A DNA stretch of 64,000 nt from Hydractinia symbiolongicarpus (taxonomy: Eukaryota; Cnidaria; Hydrozoa; Anthoathecata; Hydractiniidae): NCBI RefSeq assembly GCF_029227915.1, contig NC_079889.1, forward strand, positions 11,098,001 through 11,162,000, written 5' to 3'. Below are positions 1-22,000 of the stretch, piece after piece. The number at the start of each line of letters is the position of its first letter. Position 1 is the stretch's first letter. The notes below the pieces were generated by a model that saw only the letters and a list, made by a program, of their open reading frames with translations, had not been told where the DNA came from and ran no database searches. Position numbers and translations under genes: made by a program.

Positions 1-160
1 AATAATTTTTTTTTCAACTTTTTTATTTTGAGATTCTGCACATTGTAAGCTTTGGTTGTGACACATAAAATTTTTCCCGCTATTATTCCCCCCCCCCTTA
101 GTATTTCAGTGTCCCAGTTTATAACAATTTTCCACTCGTTATTTATGTCACGTTATTTAG

Positions 161-10408
<10,248 letters not shown>

Positions 10409-11177
10409 AATTTTACATTTTCTTTTGTCGAAGATTTATTTTTACGTCAGTCGCCACCTCTACAGCATTTGAGACGTCAATTAATCACGGACGTGCGTCA
10501 TTGTATGTTCATCGGAGTTTTTTTATTTATAAAATTTATGTTCACGCCGCGTAGCGTTTATGTATATAGATTGGTTACAGACAGGTTATTTTATTTTCAA
10601 CAAATATTATGGGTTTTGGCAGCTCGTGGTTGTAGAGTGCCCTGCATATAGAAAATGTCATAGGCCATGTTGAGAACTAACCAGTGACAATAAGTTATAT
10701 TGGATTGAAAATGTTTAGGCCTGCCTATTGTTTCAAGATAAATCCTCCTAGTTTTAAGCTAACGCTTTTTAATCATGTACCCCATTTTTCCCGTAGGTTT
10801 TACCCCATGTATAGAGATTTTTACAGATAAAATGTTTTTTAACTTCGACAACACTGGAGTACATGGTCTTAAAGTTTTTTATTTTTATTTTTAGTATTGT
10901 GTTTTATCAGAATATTTTGCTGGTACAGAAAATAATTGTTTTTTGAATCCACCCTCTGCTACCCTTTACTGGTTAAGGTCTCGTTGAATCCAGGCATATA
11001 TAGCTCTTTTCGCTAGCTTAAAAGTTGAATTTGTTGTTATGACTTGTTCGAAATGTTACATCAGTTAGGTTGGTTTTTAGGCTAATTAGATGGCAATGGG
11101 ATTTTTTTTGCAGACCATGTATAAACAATACAACCCTTCTACTCCCCTCCACATGTGAAATTTCGAAATTTAACAAG

Positions 11178-11261
11178 TCTGTCACGCAAAATGGTAACCG
11201 CAGTAGCTAAACATACAAAATGCGGTAAATAAAGGACGGGCGGACGTAGCCCACCGACTAG
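11178..11261 (+). mobile_element. Truncated Helitron-like 3' end
   Basis: Shares 'ctgtcacgcaaaatggta' with the complete copies at 55199-55328 and 61282-61427. It ends in a GGGC...GCCC hairpin, then CCGACTAG followed by host T. That is the Helitron 3' layout (hairpin, short spacer, CTRR|T). The 5' TC end is not recognisable. Confidence 0.6.
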
Positions 11262-13760
11262 TTCACTTAAAAAAGCTACTTGCATTACTGGATGATGAAA
11301 TGGTAAATAGGTATTATGGTAAATTTACTTCTCGCTTTTGTGTTCAATTTTACGAAAATCGATGTAACCATTCGACGGAGAAATAGAAACTATTTGATGG
11401 GATTCGCTAAACCACCATTTGTAGGGGTTAGTAACCCCTATTTCGGAGTTTGTATAGCTTCAAATCGAAGCTTGGGGAGAGCCTGGTAAATGGGTGGTAA
11501 AATGTGTTGCTGTCACTGTTACCCCCACCCTATTACAATTAGGTTAAGAATTTCTAAAGTGTTTGAATTTTAATTTGAATTATGGGAGTTTTCAAATTAG
11601 CGAGATTCGAATTAAGTACGGTAACTATTTGGATTATGGAAAAAACAACTTTCACTTCTTGATTTTAGAGTCCAATGATTTTTTACATTTGAATATGAAA
11701 ATTATAATTGATGTTTTTTCTACAATCAGGACATTTAACTCATGTGGTCGATTCCCATAGCTAGTCTAAATATCAATTATCGTAAATCCACACAGGGATT
11801 GAATGGACGTGCGTAGAACTCGAAAAGTAAATTCAGGGATCGGAAATGATGAAGGGATTTAGTCAGACTGTTGTGCTTAATTGTAGGATGGGGGAAGGGA
11901 GGAAAGGAAAGGAGAATATTGTATTTTGTATCTTTTCAGGCATTTGTACGAGTTTTGGAAACGAAAAAATTCAAGCACAAACTGTTTTAATAAATAAATA
12001 AATGGCTTAATAAAGTTAGGTAAAGTTTCGCGAAGAAATATTTGAAATCATATGTAGACGGGAGTAGTTGGGTTAGTCGAGATTTTGACTATCGAAAATC
12101 TTAGCACGCGAACGGGTTTAAGAACAACTCCTATCTAAACGTTTTGTGTTAATGGGATAGAGAAACGATATTTTAGATAGATGGATAGATAAGGTATATT
12201 TCGCTGCTACAAAAGAATACAAATAATAGGCTACTACATTTAGAAGCAGTTCCCTACCCGAGTTGTCATTTCATATAAATCCCCTCTAAACATCTTTTCA
12301 CAACATTCACAAATGTAATTGAGGCCGTTTATTCCCTGATTTTATACATTGGTTATCCAACGGAAGTAACAAAGAGGTAAAAAGAAATCGAAACAAATAT
12401 CATATATATAAATAAATATTTTTACATTTATCAACGACTATTTAAAATTTTCAAATTTTTTTGCAATGTTTTACAGTTCGTTCAGTGACCACCCACAGCA
12501 CATACACATCGATTGATGGCTTTTTATAACACATTAATTCATGTCTGCCTATGAAATTGCTTTTCTTTTTCCAATCTTGCAGTTTCTTATTTTGTTAGTT
12601 CTGACTAAATACAACGATCTTCAGGGTACAGTGCAGCCATCATCATGCGCTTGTGTCGTACCTCTGAAACACTGTCTGAAACTCAACGCTTGTGCAACTA
12701 GCAAACTTGTACTTACAACAACGAGCGATATAAAACAAACGAATGTAATGAAAGTCATTGTGCGAAATATTAATGTTTTCTTGGACACTTTTGACAAAAC
12801 TTAGATGAAAGGTTACTACAAAGGAAACTTTGAAGTAATGTCTTTCGCCAAAACGTCTTTGAATATTTCTGTTTTTTCTCTTTTTTTTATGAATTTAAAT
12901 GACATGCGTTCATTGTTAAAATTCATTCATTAATTTCCATAATTTTATTCATACATATGCATAAATTTAATGAATTTTATGGTATTTGCATAAGTTGTAT
13001 AAATTGCATAATTAATATCGAGTCGTTTGAGACGAGAATAAATAAATTATGCATAAATAATTGTGCTAACATTTTCCCCATATTTGATTTGTTTTGAAAA
13101 AATTTAAATTTACGTGCCATGTTAAATTTATATTATTGATAGCATTCAGAATTAACAATCAAAATATCTCTGCGCAACAACTTTCTCTCTCTTTCTCTTT
13201 CTTTTCGCCAATCTGTAAACGGTATGACGCCCTGCTGCAAAACCTTGTCACCAGCGGTTTTTCTTTTTTGACATCGAAGCCGTCAAGTAAGCAGTATTAG
13301 CTTTGAATTAGATAAACAATCTTGAAAACGAGGATAAATGCTACTGTAGCAAATTCGGACAACTTCGTCAAGAAATCGTGCAGTAAAAAAGGCGGCTACC
13401 TTAATCATTTAATCATTTATTAAACACTGAGGCCGAGGGTCCGTGTTTTCATCTGCTATCTACTATTACAAGTAGAAGTTATTATAACTCGTTATGAGAT
13501 TTGAACGCTTAAAACGGGGTCTCTTGCGATTGCCCTGATCGGTTATTTAGCACCGCGTAGGGTGGTTGGTGATAACATGGGCGGACGCCCATCTCCTACA
13601 AACAATCATCTGGCCTGCTGAATATCGTTATAAATCTGCAAAATCTTGATACCGTTATGAAATACATCAATTTTTGGTTGCATCAGGTAGGGTTTATAAA
13701 AAGTACAACCAAGTCTCGATCATATTGCATCTTTCTGACTAACCAGACATGGATACGAAC

Positions 13761-14241
13761 AAGATTTACCTTCATTAATTTTTCTTTCTACCTGTGATGC
13801 AGCGGAACTTCAAGGCTAGATTGTCAGAAAGGGAAAATGAGCGCCGGGGATAAGGTGGAGATCCGTGTACCTGCCCCATGCCAGGTAAGCTTTTAAACTT
13901 AATCTTTCAAAGGGGCAAGCGCATTGATAAATCGCTTACTATATTTTTATTCTCCCCTCTTTGCGTGCTCTCTCTCTCATGTACGCCAGCACCCCCCCCC
14001 CCCCCCCTTCCCCCTCTTGTATGGTGTACCTCTCGTATAGTGTACCCTTCGTACCATCTGTCCTCTTTTGCTAACGCTCCACGCCTTTTACACTGTTTAA
14101 TCTGTCCCATCTTTTCTTTTACGCTCTGCACCTTAGACAATAAGATTTACCTTCATTAATTTTTCTTTCTACCTGTGATGCAGCGGAACTTCAAGGCTAG
14201 ATTGTCAGAAAGGGAAAATGAGCGCCGGGGATAAGGTGGAG
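13761..14241. repeat. Perfect 100-bp direct repeat flanking a piwi-derived insert
   Basis: Positions 13761-13860 and 14142-14241 are identical over all 100 bases, starting 'aagatttaccttcattaatt' and ending 'ggggataaggtggag'. The 281 bp between them is a diverged copy of the piwi exon 16 end plus intron. Removing the insert and one repeat restores one continuous sequence. The structure therefore looks like a break with long staggered ends that was filled in and patched with a templated insert. Confidence 0.9.
13860..14141 (+). pseudogene. Copied fragment of piwi exon 16 and following intron
   Basis: Matches 9803-10138. The exon end encoding IRVPAPCQ and its GTAAGC donor are kept ('gtacctgccccatgccag'), followed by the pyrimidine-rich intron. 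Differences are several substitutions, loss of most of the 'ctcccctct' repeats, a longer C run, and a deletion near 14074. There is no acceptor, no downstream exon and no start, so it cannot act as a gene. The donor site is intact and could be used cryptically. Confidence 0.9.
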
Positions 14242-14710
14242 CGAAACTTATATGTGAAAAATGTGCGTAACGTTTTCAGCTCGACCTTAATACCCTAGCG
14301 CAGAAAAAGAATTTAGGTGACTGTAACAATTACCACAGCAGTGATCCCTTTTCTAGCTCTGATGGTTAGCTGAAAGGATAAATTGCATTTAGTAGCTACT
14401 ACAATCCCTCAGTGTCAGACAAAGTCAAATAATACCCGCTACATCAACTTGTCCCCAGGGCTCTTATACGTACGACTGGAAGAACCCTTTAGTTTTTTTA
14501 AATTTGCGGGTCTCAGTGGTATTATTTTTTAGTAAGCTGCAAATACAGCGCAACCTGGTACATACATTTAATACATTTCCTGAATATTTTGCAATACATT
14601 TTGCTTTTTCAAAAATTTATTTAGTGATTGCAATTTGAAAATACCGCTGTTCTCGTGGTTGGTAACGTAACGTCCATCACTTTCTTGTATTACTTGTGTG
14701 ATAAAAAATG

Positions 14711-14840
14711 CCAACCTCGTCCCCAGGGCATCTGGTATCTTTTCTGACCCCGGGACGGCGATACGAACATGGCCCTGTAGGAGGCATCGTCGCTGTCCCA
14801 GTGTCAGAAAAGATACAAGATGCCCTGGGGACGAGGTTGG
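14711..14840. mobile_element. Palindromic MITE with CCAACCTCGTCCCCAGGG ends
   Basis: Left end 'ccaacctcgtccccagggca' through 'ctggtatcttttctgac' is matched by the inverse at 14804-14840 ('gtcagaaaagata...ccctggggacgaggttgg'). The inverted repeats are about 37 bp with few mismatches. Related ends occur at 38964-39063. Single ends occur near 41486, 47935 and 63310. Confidence 0.75.
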
Positions 14841-16940
14841 GAACGAGATTATGAAAAGCTTTACAAAGGCCGGTTGGCCAGCGAAAATATGTTAATGACA
14901 AATACGCTGCGCGTTTGTGTTAGCGCTTCGCAATAAAAATGGTACCAAATATTTAGATACAGACACTTTCGTTTTCTTCTGATTTTTTTTATTGTAAGCT
15001 ATATTATAGCTAGCTAGTATGTGCGCTGCTTGTTTTGTGCTGTGTTTTATTCTGTTGAAATATTTTTAGTGACATTGCATTATTCTTTTAAATGTGTTTT
15101 TTCAGCCCTGTGCATTTTTTCTTGTGGATTTGTCTCTCACACCATGTACGTTTGGTGGAAATCCATTTACTCCCTACCTAGTAGAAAGGGATCTAATAGC
15201 CGATTTTTATTTTGAGGCTATAGTTGTTTATAATCCTCAGACCTCTAACACAAATTGACAGGCAAAATAATGCAGGCAGGCGGTAAGCCATGGACCAGTC
15301 GATTCGATCTTGAAGTTAAAATATAGCTATAGCCTGCATGCAGTTTAGATTTAGAACATATACCAGTGAATAGATGACAGTAGCCAGAGTACAAAAGATT
15401 TTAACCATAATTTCACTTTATTTCTTGCCTAGCGATTTTCTAAAAATTCCTTTCGGCAGTCCCATAAAATGCATAGTGTATCATCCACCAACTCCGTGAA
15501 AAAAAACACATTTAACGTCCTTATATCCATATCGTCAACAAATCGGTTATTTCAAACTTTTATTATCGTAGCGCTATCTGTCCCGGACCATTCGGGGGTA
15601 TGGCAAGAAAAAAATACATTTATTTGTGGACAAATAAGCCGGATCCGACATGTACTATCATCCGATAATGCCGTGATGGTTCCTTCAACTCCGGGAAATT
15701 TGAAAACCACGTTTGCTTTCTGCTGACTAGCAAAAATATTTTACAAATAGATATTAAATTGAAATTTGTGGTATATAATAATAAAGGTTTTTTTATTATT
15801 TTTACAGTTTTCTGATAATCACCCTTATCAAAAAAAAATTAACATGTGCATTTTTTTTTTTTAAAAAAGTTCAGACGGAGTTATGACTTTCCTGGAAATT
15901 TGGGGATATATAAAACTTACTAGAAATGGAAATAATGGTACTTTAATATCTTGAATTTATTGTTGTTTTTATCCAGCCGCCATATTTAACGATCTTGTTG
16001 ATCTCTTATTCCCGTCTAATAAGCAGGCCATCGCAAAATGTTCGTGTGAAACTGTAGGTAAACAAACAGCCTCAACTTTAAATGAGCACTGAGATGGAGT
16101 TCGATAAAATTGCTATTGTAGGCTCCGTTCACGCTGTTCTTTTTGGCTTGTTTGTTCTTTGTAAAACATGGCATCGAAAAATGGAAAGAAATTTTATCCA
16201 GAGTTTCTATTGAAAAGGCACAGAAGGAATGATTTAATTTTCTCTTTATTCTATTCGCCATTGTTTTTGGAGACCAAACAAAACAAAACAGTAAGAAGAA
16301 ATCACAGCCTTGTCTTGTGGTTATTAATTATGATAATTAAGGCTTATCACGCTTTTTCATTTTTTATTAGCATGATCGGGATTATTGCATATTATAAGCA
16401 AAAAAAACGAACGAAGGAGAATGCTCATTGTGATAGTTGAAGATAGTTGTTAAGCACTATGGAGATAATTAAATTTAGAGCAAAAAAAGAAAAATTCTGA
16501 AAATTTAGGTATTGTAATTGTCTAGACCTGATACTGTATCCCTAAGGAAACGACTAACTGTTTGAACAAAGGAAAATAATCAAAAAGTAAGACAGCTAGC
16601 GAGGAGAAGCTGTCTTCTGAAACAACAACAACGAGAGGTCGGTGTTGCAAAGAAGTCTAATTTCAGTAAGTTAAACTTTTAAATAATAAAGAATAACACA
16701 GAAACTTCGATTGATTTATCTGATTTATCATGTTCGGAACTTTGTGGATACATTATAAAAGCATTACGATGAAAACACAGCTACAGATGCTTTCCCTCAT
16801 TCATTATTTTTTCTGTAATGGCATGAATCCAGCAACCATGTGATCAATTTTGCCGTGCGTTTATTATCGCACGATTTGTGCAATGAAATGCAGTGGCAGT
16901 TCTGTAGGCGAAGAGAAATTGGGGTGAGTTTGTTATTTCT

Positions 16941-17430
16941 ATGAAACATTTGAACATGTCCAACAGGATCAGATTGTTAACAAAAATTTGTGAATATCTA
17001 ACACCTGAAGCTACATATAAAGTATATGATAGCATGATTGAACCACTGATGTTGTATTGTTGTTCATTAAACTTAGATCTTACTTCAACCCAGCAAAAGA
17101 AGCTCATAAGTATTGAGAACCGGGCATCAGCACTCAATGGTGAGACTGTAGCTTCAATTAACAATAAAATAAAAATCAAATGTTGTTTAACAGTAAAAAG
17201 ATGTATGTTGAATGATGTTTGTACTCCTTTGAAAAGTTATTTTATGATTAATGAACACGGAATAAACACTCGAAATAAAGGGCTGTTATTGAAATTCCCT
17301 AAAGTTAGGTTGGAATTTGGAAGTCTTTCCTCTTTCTTGGGGCTAAACTTTACAATTCATACCCAGGAATATTAGAGAAGTTGAAACTTTTAATTCTTTT
17401 AAAAACCATATCAAGGTGCTAGAATTTTAA
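16941..17430 (+). pseudogene. Non-LTR retrotransposon (LINE) reverse transcriptase C-terminal fragment
   Basis: The frame starting at 16941 contains MIEPLMLYCCSLNLDLTSTQ, then KLISIENRAS and INTRNKGLLLKFPKVRLEFG. This matches the region after the RT palm of cnidarian LINEs ('...I.PL..YC...', 'KL...ENRA', 'TR.....L..PK.R.E.G'). After a frameshift near 17335 the usual ending LGAKLYNSYPG and NIREVETFNSFKNHIK follows. There are no RT catalytic motifs, so it is a 5'-truncated, dead copy. The relative at 31558-32663 keeps more of the RT. Confidence 0.8.
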
Positions 17431-17712
17431 TTTGTTTTTATTAACAATAAACTTTTGATTAAGAGTATGTGGAGTGTTTGGTATAGTCTGTATTTGTAGT
17501 GTTTTACGTCTTGCTTTTTCAGCTTCTTTCTTCTTCAGCTACACTTTTCTAGACACTCTGTATGTTAACTTCTTTATTTATTTTTAACCTTTTAACCTTA
17601 TAACATTTTATTGAATATTTTTATACATTTATTGTAACTTTAATATATATATTTTTGGTCCAACATTTATAGCAGAATATTATTTTCTGAAGTTTGTAAC
17701 CAAGTAAATTAT

Positions 17713-17829
<117 letters not shown>

Positions 17830-19034
17830 TTTTCAGGATAATGTTTTCTTATGTATATCTTTCAGTTTTTACTATAAATAGGTACCTTTAAGGCGTGTAA
17901 TCACCTTAAGTCAGACAGTTCTTATTAGAGATATATATCTAAATGTACCATTTCTGTCTAGTCAAACATTCTTAAAGATAATAATAGAAAAACTACATTG
18001 TTATGTTTACTTATCATTCCAGTTTCCATGTTAACGCCATTGTAAAAAGAGTTAGTAATTATGTGATCAAGTGTTTGCAAACTTTGCTGTTAAGTATGTA
18101 AATATGTTTGTTTCAACCATTTATTTTTGATGCATGAACTTTAAAATTGGTGTCTGGTGATCTATACATGGTAATAATTATATAATATATATATATTTTT
18201 AGTACGTTTTGTTAAAATTTGTTAAGAATTTTTATTGTTATGCACTCTCAGTCTGTATTGTTTATACTCAAATTGTTGTACAATTATAATTATTGAGTTA
18301 TGAATAGAGAGACAGCTATCACTGTTGTGTAAGGGATCCACTATCTTTGTATTTATAATGATCATAAGAATCACAAGATTGATGTATATGTAGAAGTATA
18401 ATTATAAAGTTTGAAATTTGCATCATATGATGCATTTTTGCATCACGCTTCTCTAACAAAAATGGCCTGAGAAGAAAATATTAGCTCATGTAACATAGAT
18501 TCTAAATTGTCAAAAATGTTTGTGATACTGTTAGTGTTTATATTTAGCAAAGAAAATGTTTTCTTATTTGAAAGTGTTTTAAGATATTGTGTTTTGAGAA
18601 GCATTGTGTTCTCTCCTAACTCGGTTAGACGGTTTGTCTTCCTGAGGTTATACAGTTCTATGTCTTCTTTCAATCTGTACATCTTGTACTTCCATTTTGT
18701 TACAGAAAAGACTTTACACCTTTTCCTTCACATTGTACATACATTTACTGATTGCATTTCGATTTCGCATATAGAACCACCAACAGAAGTTTGTTTAGTT
18801 AGCATCACCCAACTGACACAATTTTAAAAGGGAAATCTGTGTCAGTGTGTCAGTAAACTTGTTAAAACAATAATCCAAACAAATTGTACATGATGTACAT
18901 CGAAAAGTTGATATTTTTTCGAATTGGTTAATCACAGCTTTTGAATGTGTCTAATAGTAATCTGTTGTTCAAAACTTTTTTGAATTTTGAATTGTGTTCA
19001 TGTCCAAGTAAACACCTTCATTGTTATCAAATTT

Positions 19035-19046
19035 TTTTTATTTCAG
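19035..19046 (+). promoter_or_regulatory. Candidate 3' splice acceptor just upstream of the LACTB start
   Basis: A pyrimidine-rich stretch ending TTTATTTCAG at 19046 sits 16 bases before the ATG at 19063. A spliced-leader acceptor or a short 5'-UTR intron would both explain it. No upstream exon is evident. Confidence 0.4.
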
Positions 19047-19062
19047 TGCAGGTTAGAAAAAC

Positions 19063-22000
19063 ATGACATATGTGTATCCTGGTTTCAATAGGATCTATAA
19101 AGTTTTGGGTGGCATCATTGGGGTGTCATCTGGTTTGCTGACACTGGCATGGTATAAGTCAAACATCAATGCAGAAGATAAAAAAGAAACTCACACAGAT
19201 GATAGTGTATCTTTTGATGTGTTTTTACAGCTGTACAACTGTTTTTATGTGTGTTCAATGATATTCATTTTAGTCGAATGTCCAATTTATCTAAATCAAA
19301 TGTGTCGTCATGTAAAATTTTATTTAGGAAATTATATTTTTTAACTGGATACTAAAAGAGTAAAAAAATAAAAGATTAAACTTCTATACAAATGGGATTG
19401 CCATTTTGAGTAAGAGGTCCTAATAATGTGGAAAACCTGAATTCATTTTTGACATCATATCTGATAGAGAATTTTTTGTAATTATATATATTGAATTAAA
19501 AAATAGATAAATTATTGAAAAAAGAAATCCAAATTTGCGATTGGGTTTTAAAAAGGAGCTTATTTTATGTGGTTTATTTTCAATTCTGACAAATAGGCAA
19601 TTTTTTTGTTATTGTTTGCTACCAAGAACATAGAGTTTCAAGTACAAATTGCTTCACTGCAATAAGATGTTTAAATCATGTATGAGACAATTGGGATCTT
19701 TGGAACTTTTCTTGAAAGTATACACATTGTAAAAGTCAGTATTTTGCAATTTTTGAATTTACCACTTAACTAAACATGATAACAAGTCTTCCAACATTTT
19801 GAATTTGTGACAGGTCATAGGTGTTTGTAGTAATAACACAGTTTGTAGTTTAGAAATTACTTCCACCACCTCCTTCTTAACCTTCGATCGGGTCATTTAG
19901 ACTCCAGTCTGAATAGGTTAGTTGAAAAAAGTTGCTCTTATTCTGTTAATATTTTAAAGTGTATTACAACTTAGTATTATTAGTAAAACTTCGCAGGTAT
20001 AAATATTAATAATATAATGTCTTAACTTTCCTTAATTCAAATTTATATTTGAAAGATTGATTTCTCATATGTCAATTTTGTAAACGATCACTCAAAAGAT
20101 ACAGAAAGAAACCACATAAAAATAAATTCTAAAGTATGTGGTTTATCAAGTCACAATGTCGTCTTCAATAAAAAGTATAAGAAAATCGTTCCAAAAATAT
20201 TTAAAATTTTACATCAAGCAAAAGAAGAATTTGGCACACCTGGTATAAGTTTTGCAATTTCACGTAATGGTGATTTGGTACTTAAAGGTGGAATTGGATT
20301 GGCTGATGTTGAAAATCATGTTCCGTGCACTAGTGAAACTGTTCTTCGGATTGCAAGCATTAGTAAAAGTTTAACAACATTAGCGATAGGTATGTTGATA
20401 AGTTACCGTGCATGTAGTTTGAAAAAACATGAATTGTATAGGTGTTGGCATATTGTCTCCTCTTTTCTTGATACAGTCTATTTACTCTTCGTCCAATACT
20501 TTTGAAGAATCACGACTATGATATGCAAGTGTGTATTTATGGTTTACGTGTTACGCACATTTTTGTCCTATTCATGAGAAGTATGTCAACAAGTCATTGT
20601 TTTTTTCAAAGCAGTAGGTGTTTAGCTTTATAAAAGGTTTTAAGAGGAAAAATATATTATGAGCAAGTACACCTACTAAATCCGTAAAAACCCCAAGTAG
20701 ATTACGTAAGAACATATTTAAAGAATCTACTTTCAATTACCTATAGCTATATAAGTTTTTGATTTTGATTTTCGCAATCTGATCTAGACTAGACTGTGTT
20801 AGATCTAAACTCACCTTCCTCTGTATCAAGTCTGTCCTTATAACCTCCTGCCAATTCTTTCTCGGTCTGCCTCTGGGCTTTGCCCCAGGAACTATCAAGT
20901 CTCTACACTTTCTTACCCAATTATCCTCGTCCATTCTTTCCAAGTGCCCCAGCCAATTCAATCTTCTTATCTGGATAACATCTTTAATTCTACGGAGACT
21001 TAGCCTGCTTCTTAGCTCATCTGAACTCTTTCTGTCTCTCAGACTGGCATTACACATCCACCTAACCATTCTCATATCATTCCTTTCTAAACGGTCAAGA
21101 TCTTCCTGCTTCACTGCCCATGTCTCATCATTTTGATTAAATACTTTTTCACGACACCCTTTTTTTTCCAGTTTTCTAGAATTAATATGGATGTTTATAT
21201 TCTTTTAAGCAATTAGTAAAAGCATTGAAGAAGGTCAAGATTTTTGTCCCCTCACTGAAAATCTTATCTAACGCTGTCTCCAAATGCTTTACCATTCTCA
21301 ATATTTTAGGAAAACTAATGGAGGAAGGCAAACTTGATTTAAATAAACCCGTCCAAGAATATGTTCCAAATTTTCCGTTGAAGACATTTGAAGGTTCCAA
21401 TGTTTCAATCACAACATATGACCTGCTATCTCATACTAGTGGAATCAGAGGCTACTTTGATGATAAGGGTGAGTTTTATTGATGTTTTGGTTCATTTAAT
21501 TAGGTAAAAGAGTTCACCCTTAAAACCATATGCCTATTGTGTAAGCATACACATTAAAAGAATGGAGACTGTCGAAAGAAATTTAGCATAGTTATTAGTA
21601 CATACCATGGCACTTAAGTTGGAAGCTTAGCGTGCCAGGCTTGCTGCACTTTTTGTAAATAATTACCGCTTTAAAAACTATGGGAACCATAGTGTTTTAA
21701 AAATAAACTTCCAGTTCAGTTTCCAGTTCTGAAAAGACTTCTCAATTTTTTAAACTGTAAGTTTGTCTTAGAAAATAGCTTTTTAAATGTTTCAGTTGAA
21801 AATGATTGATGTAACACAATCGAAACATGTACTGTAAACTTAAAAATGTTGTGTTTACTTTAAAATTTATTGTTGGTTTTGTGCTTTTAAAATCGTTTAG
21901 AAGTAACTTTTATTGTCAGTTTTTAGACACTAGAAAGCAAGATATCGTTGTCAATTTTAAGGCTCTAGTAAGCAAGTTTTTATTGTCAATTTTTAGACTG

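Noticed and set aside
12541-12804. 87-codon open frame starting with a hydrophobic stretch
   Set aside because: No splice context, homology or codon-level support. AT-rich intergenic DNA readily gives such frames.
13860-13890. A second functional piwi gene downstream
   Set aside because: Only the last ~25 bases of exon 16 are present with its intron start; the catalytic histidine part and the final exon are missing.
16168-16440. 90-codon frame (MASKNGKKFYPEF...) with a plausible ATG context
   Set aside because: The first 25 residues look protein-like, but the rest is low-complexity hydrophobic and no family or downstream exon could be identified.
18443-18710. Minus-strand 79-codon frame (MYRLKEDIELYNLRKTNRL...)
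   Set aside because: It extends a little upstream without a start and looks coding-like (possibly an old element), but no recognisable motif. Left unannotated.
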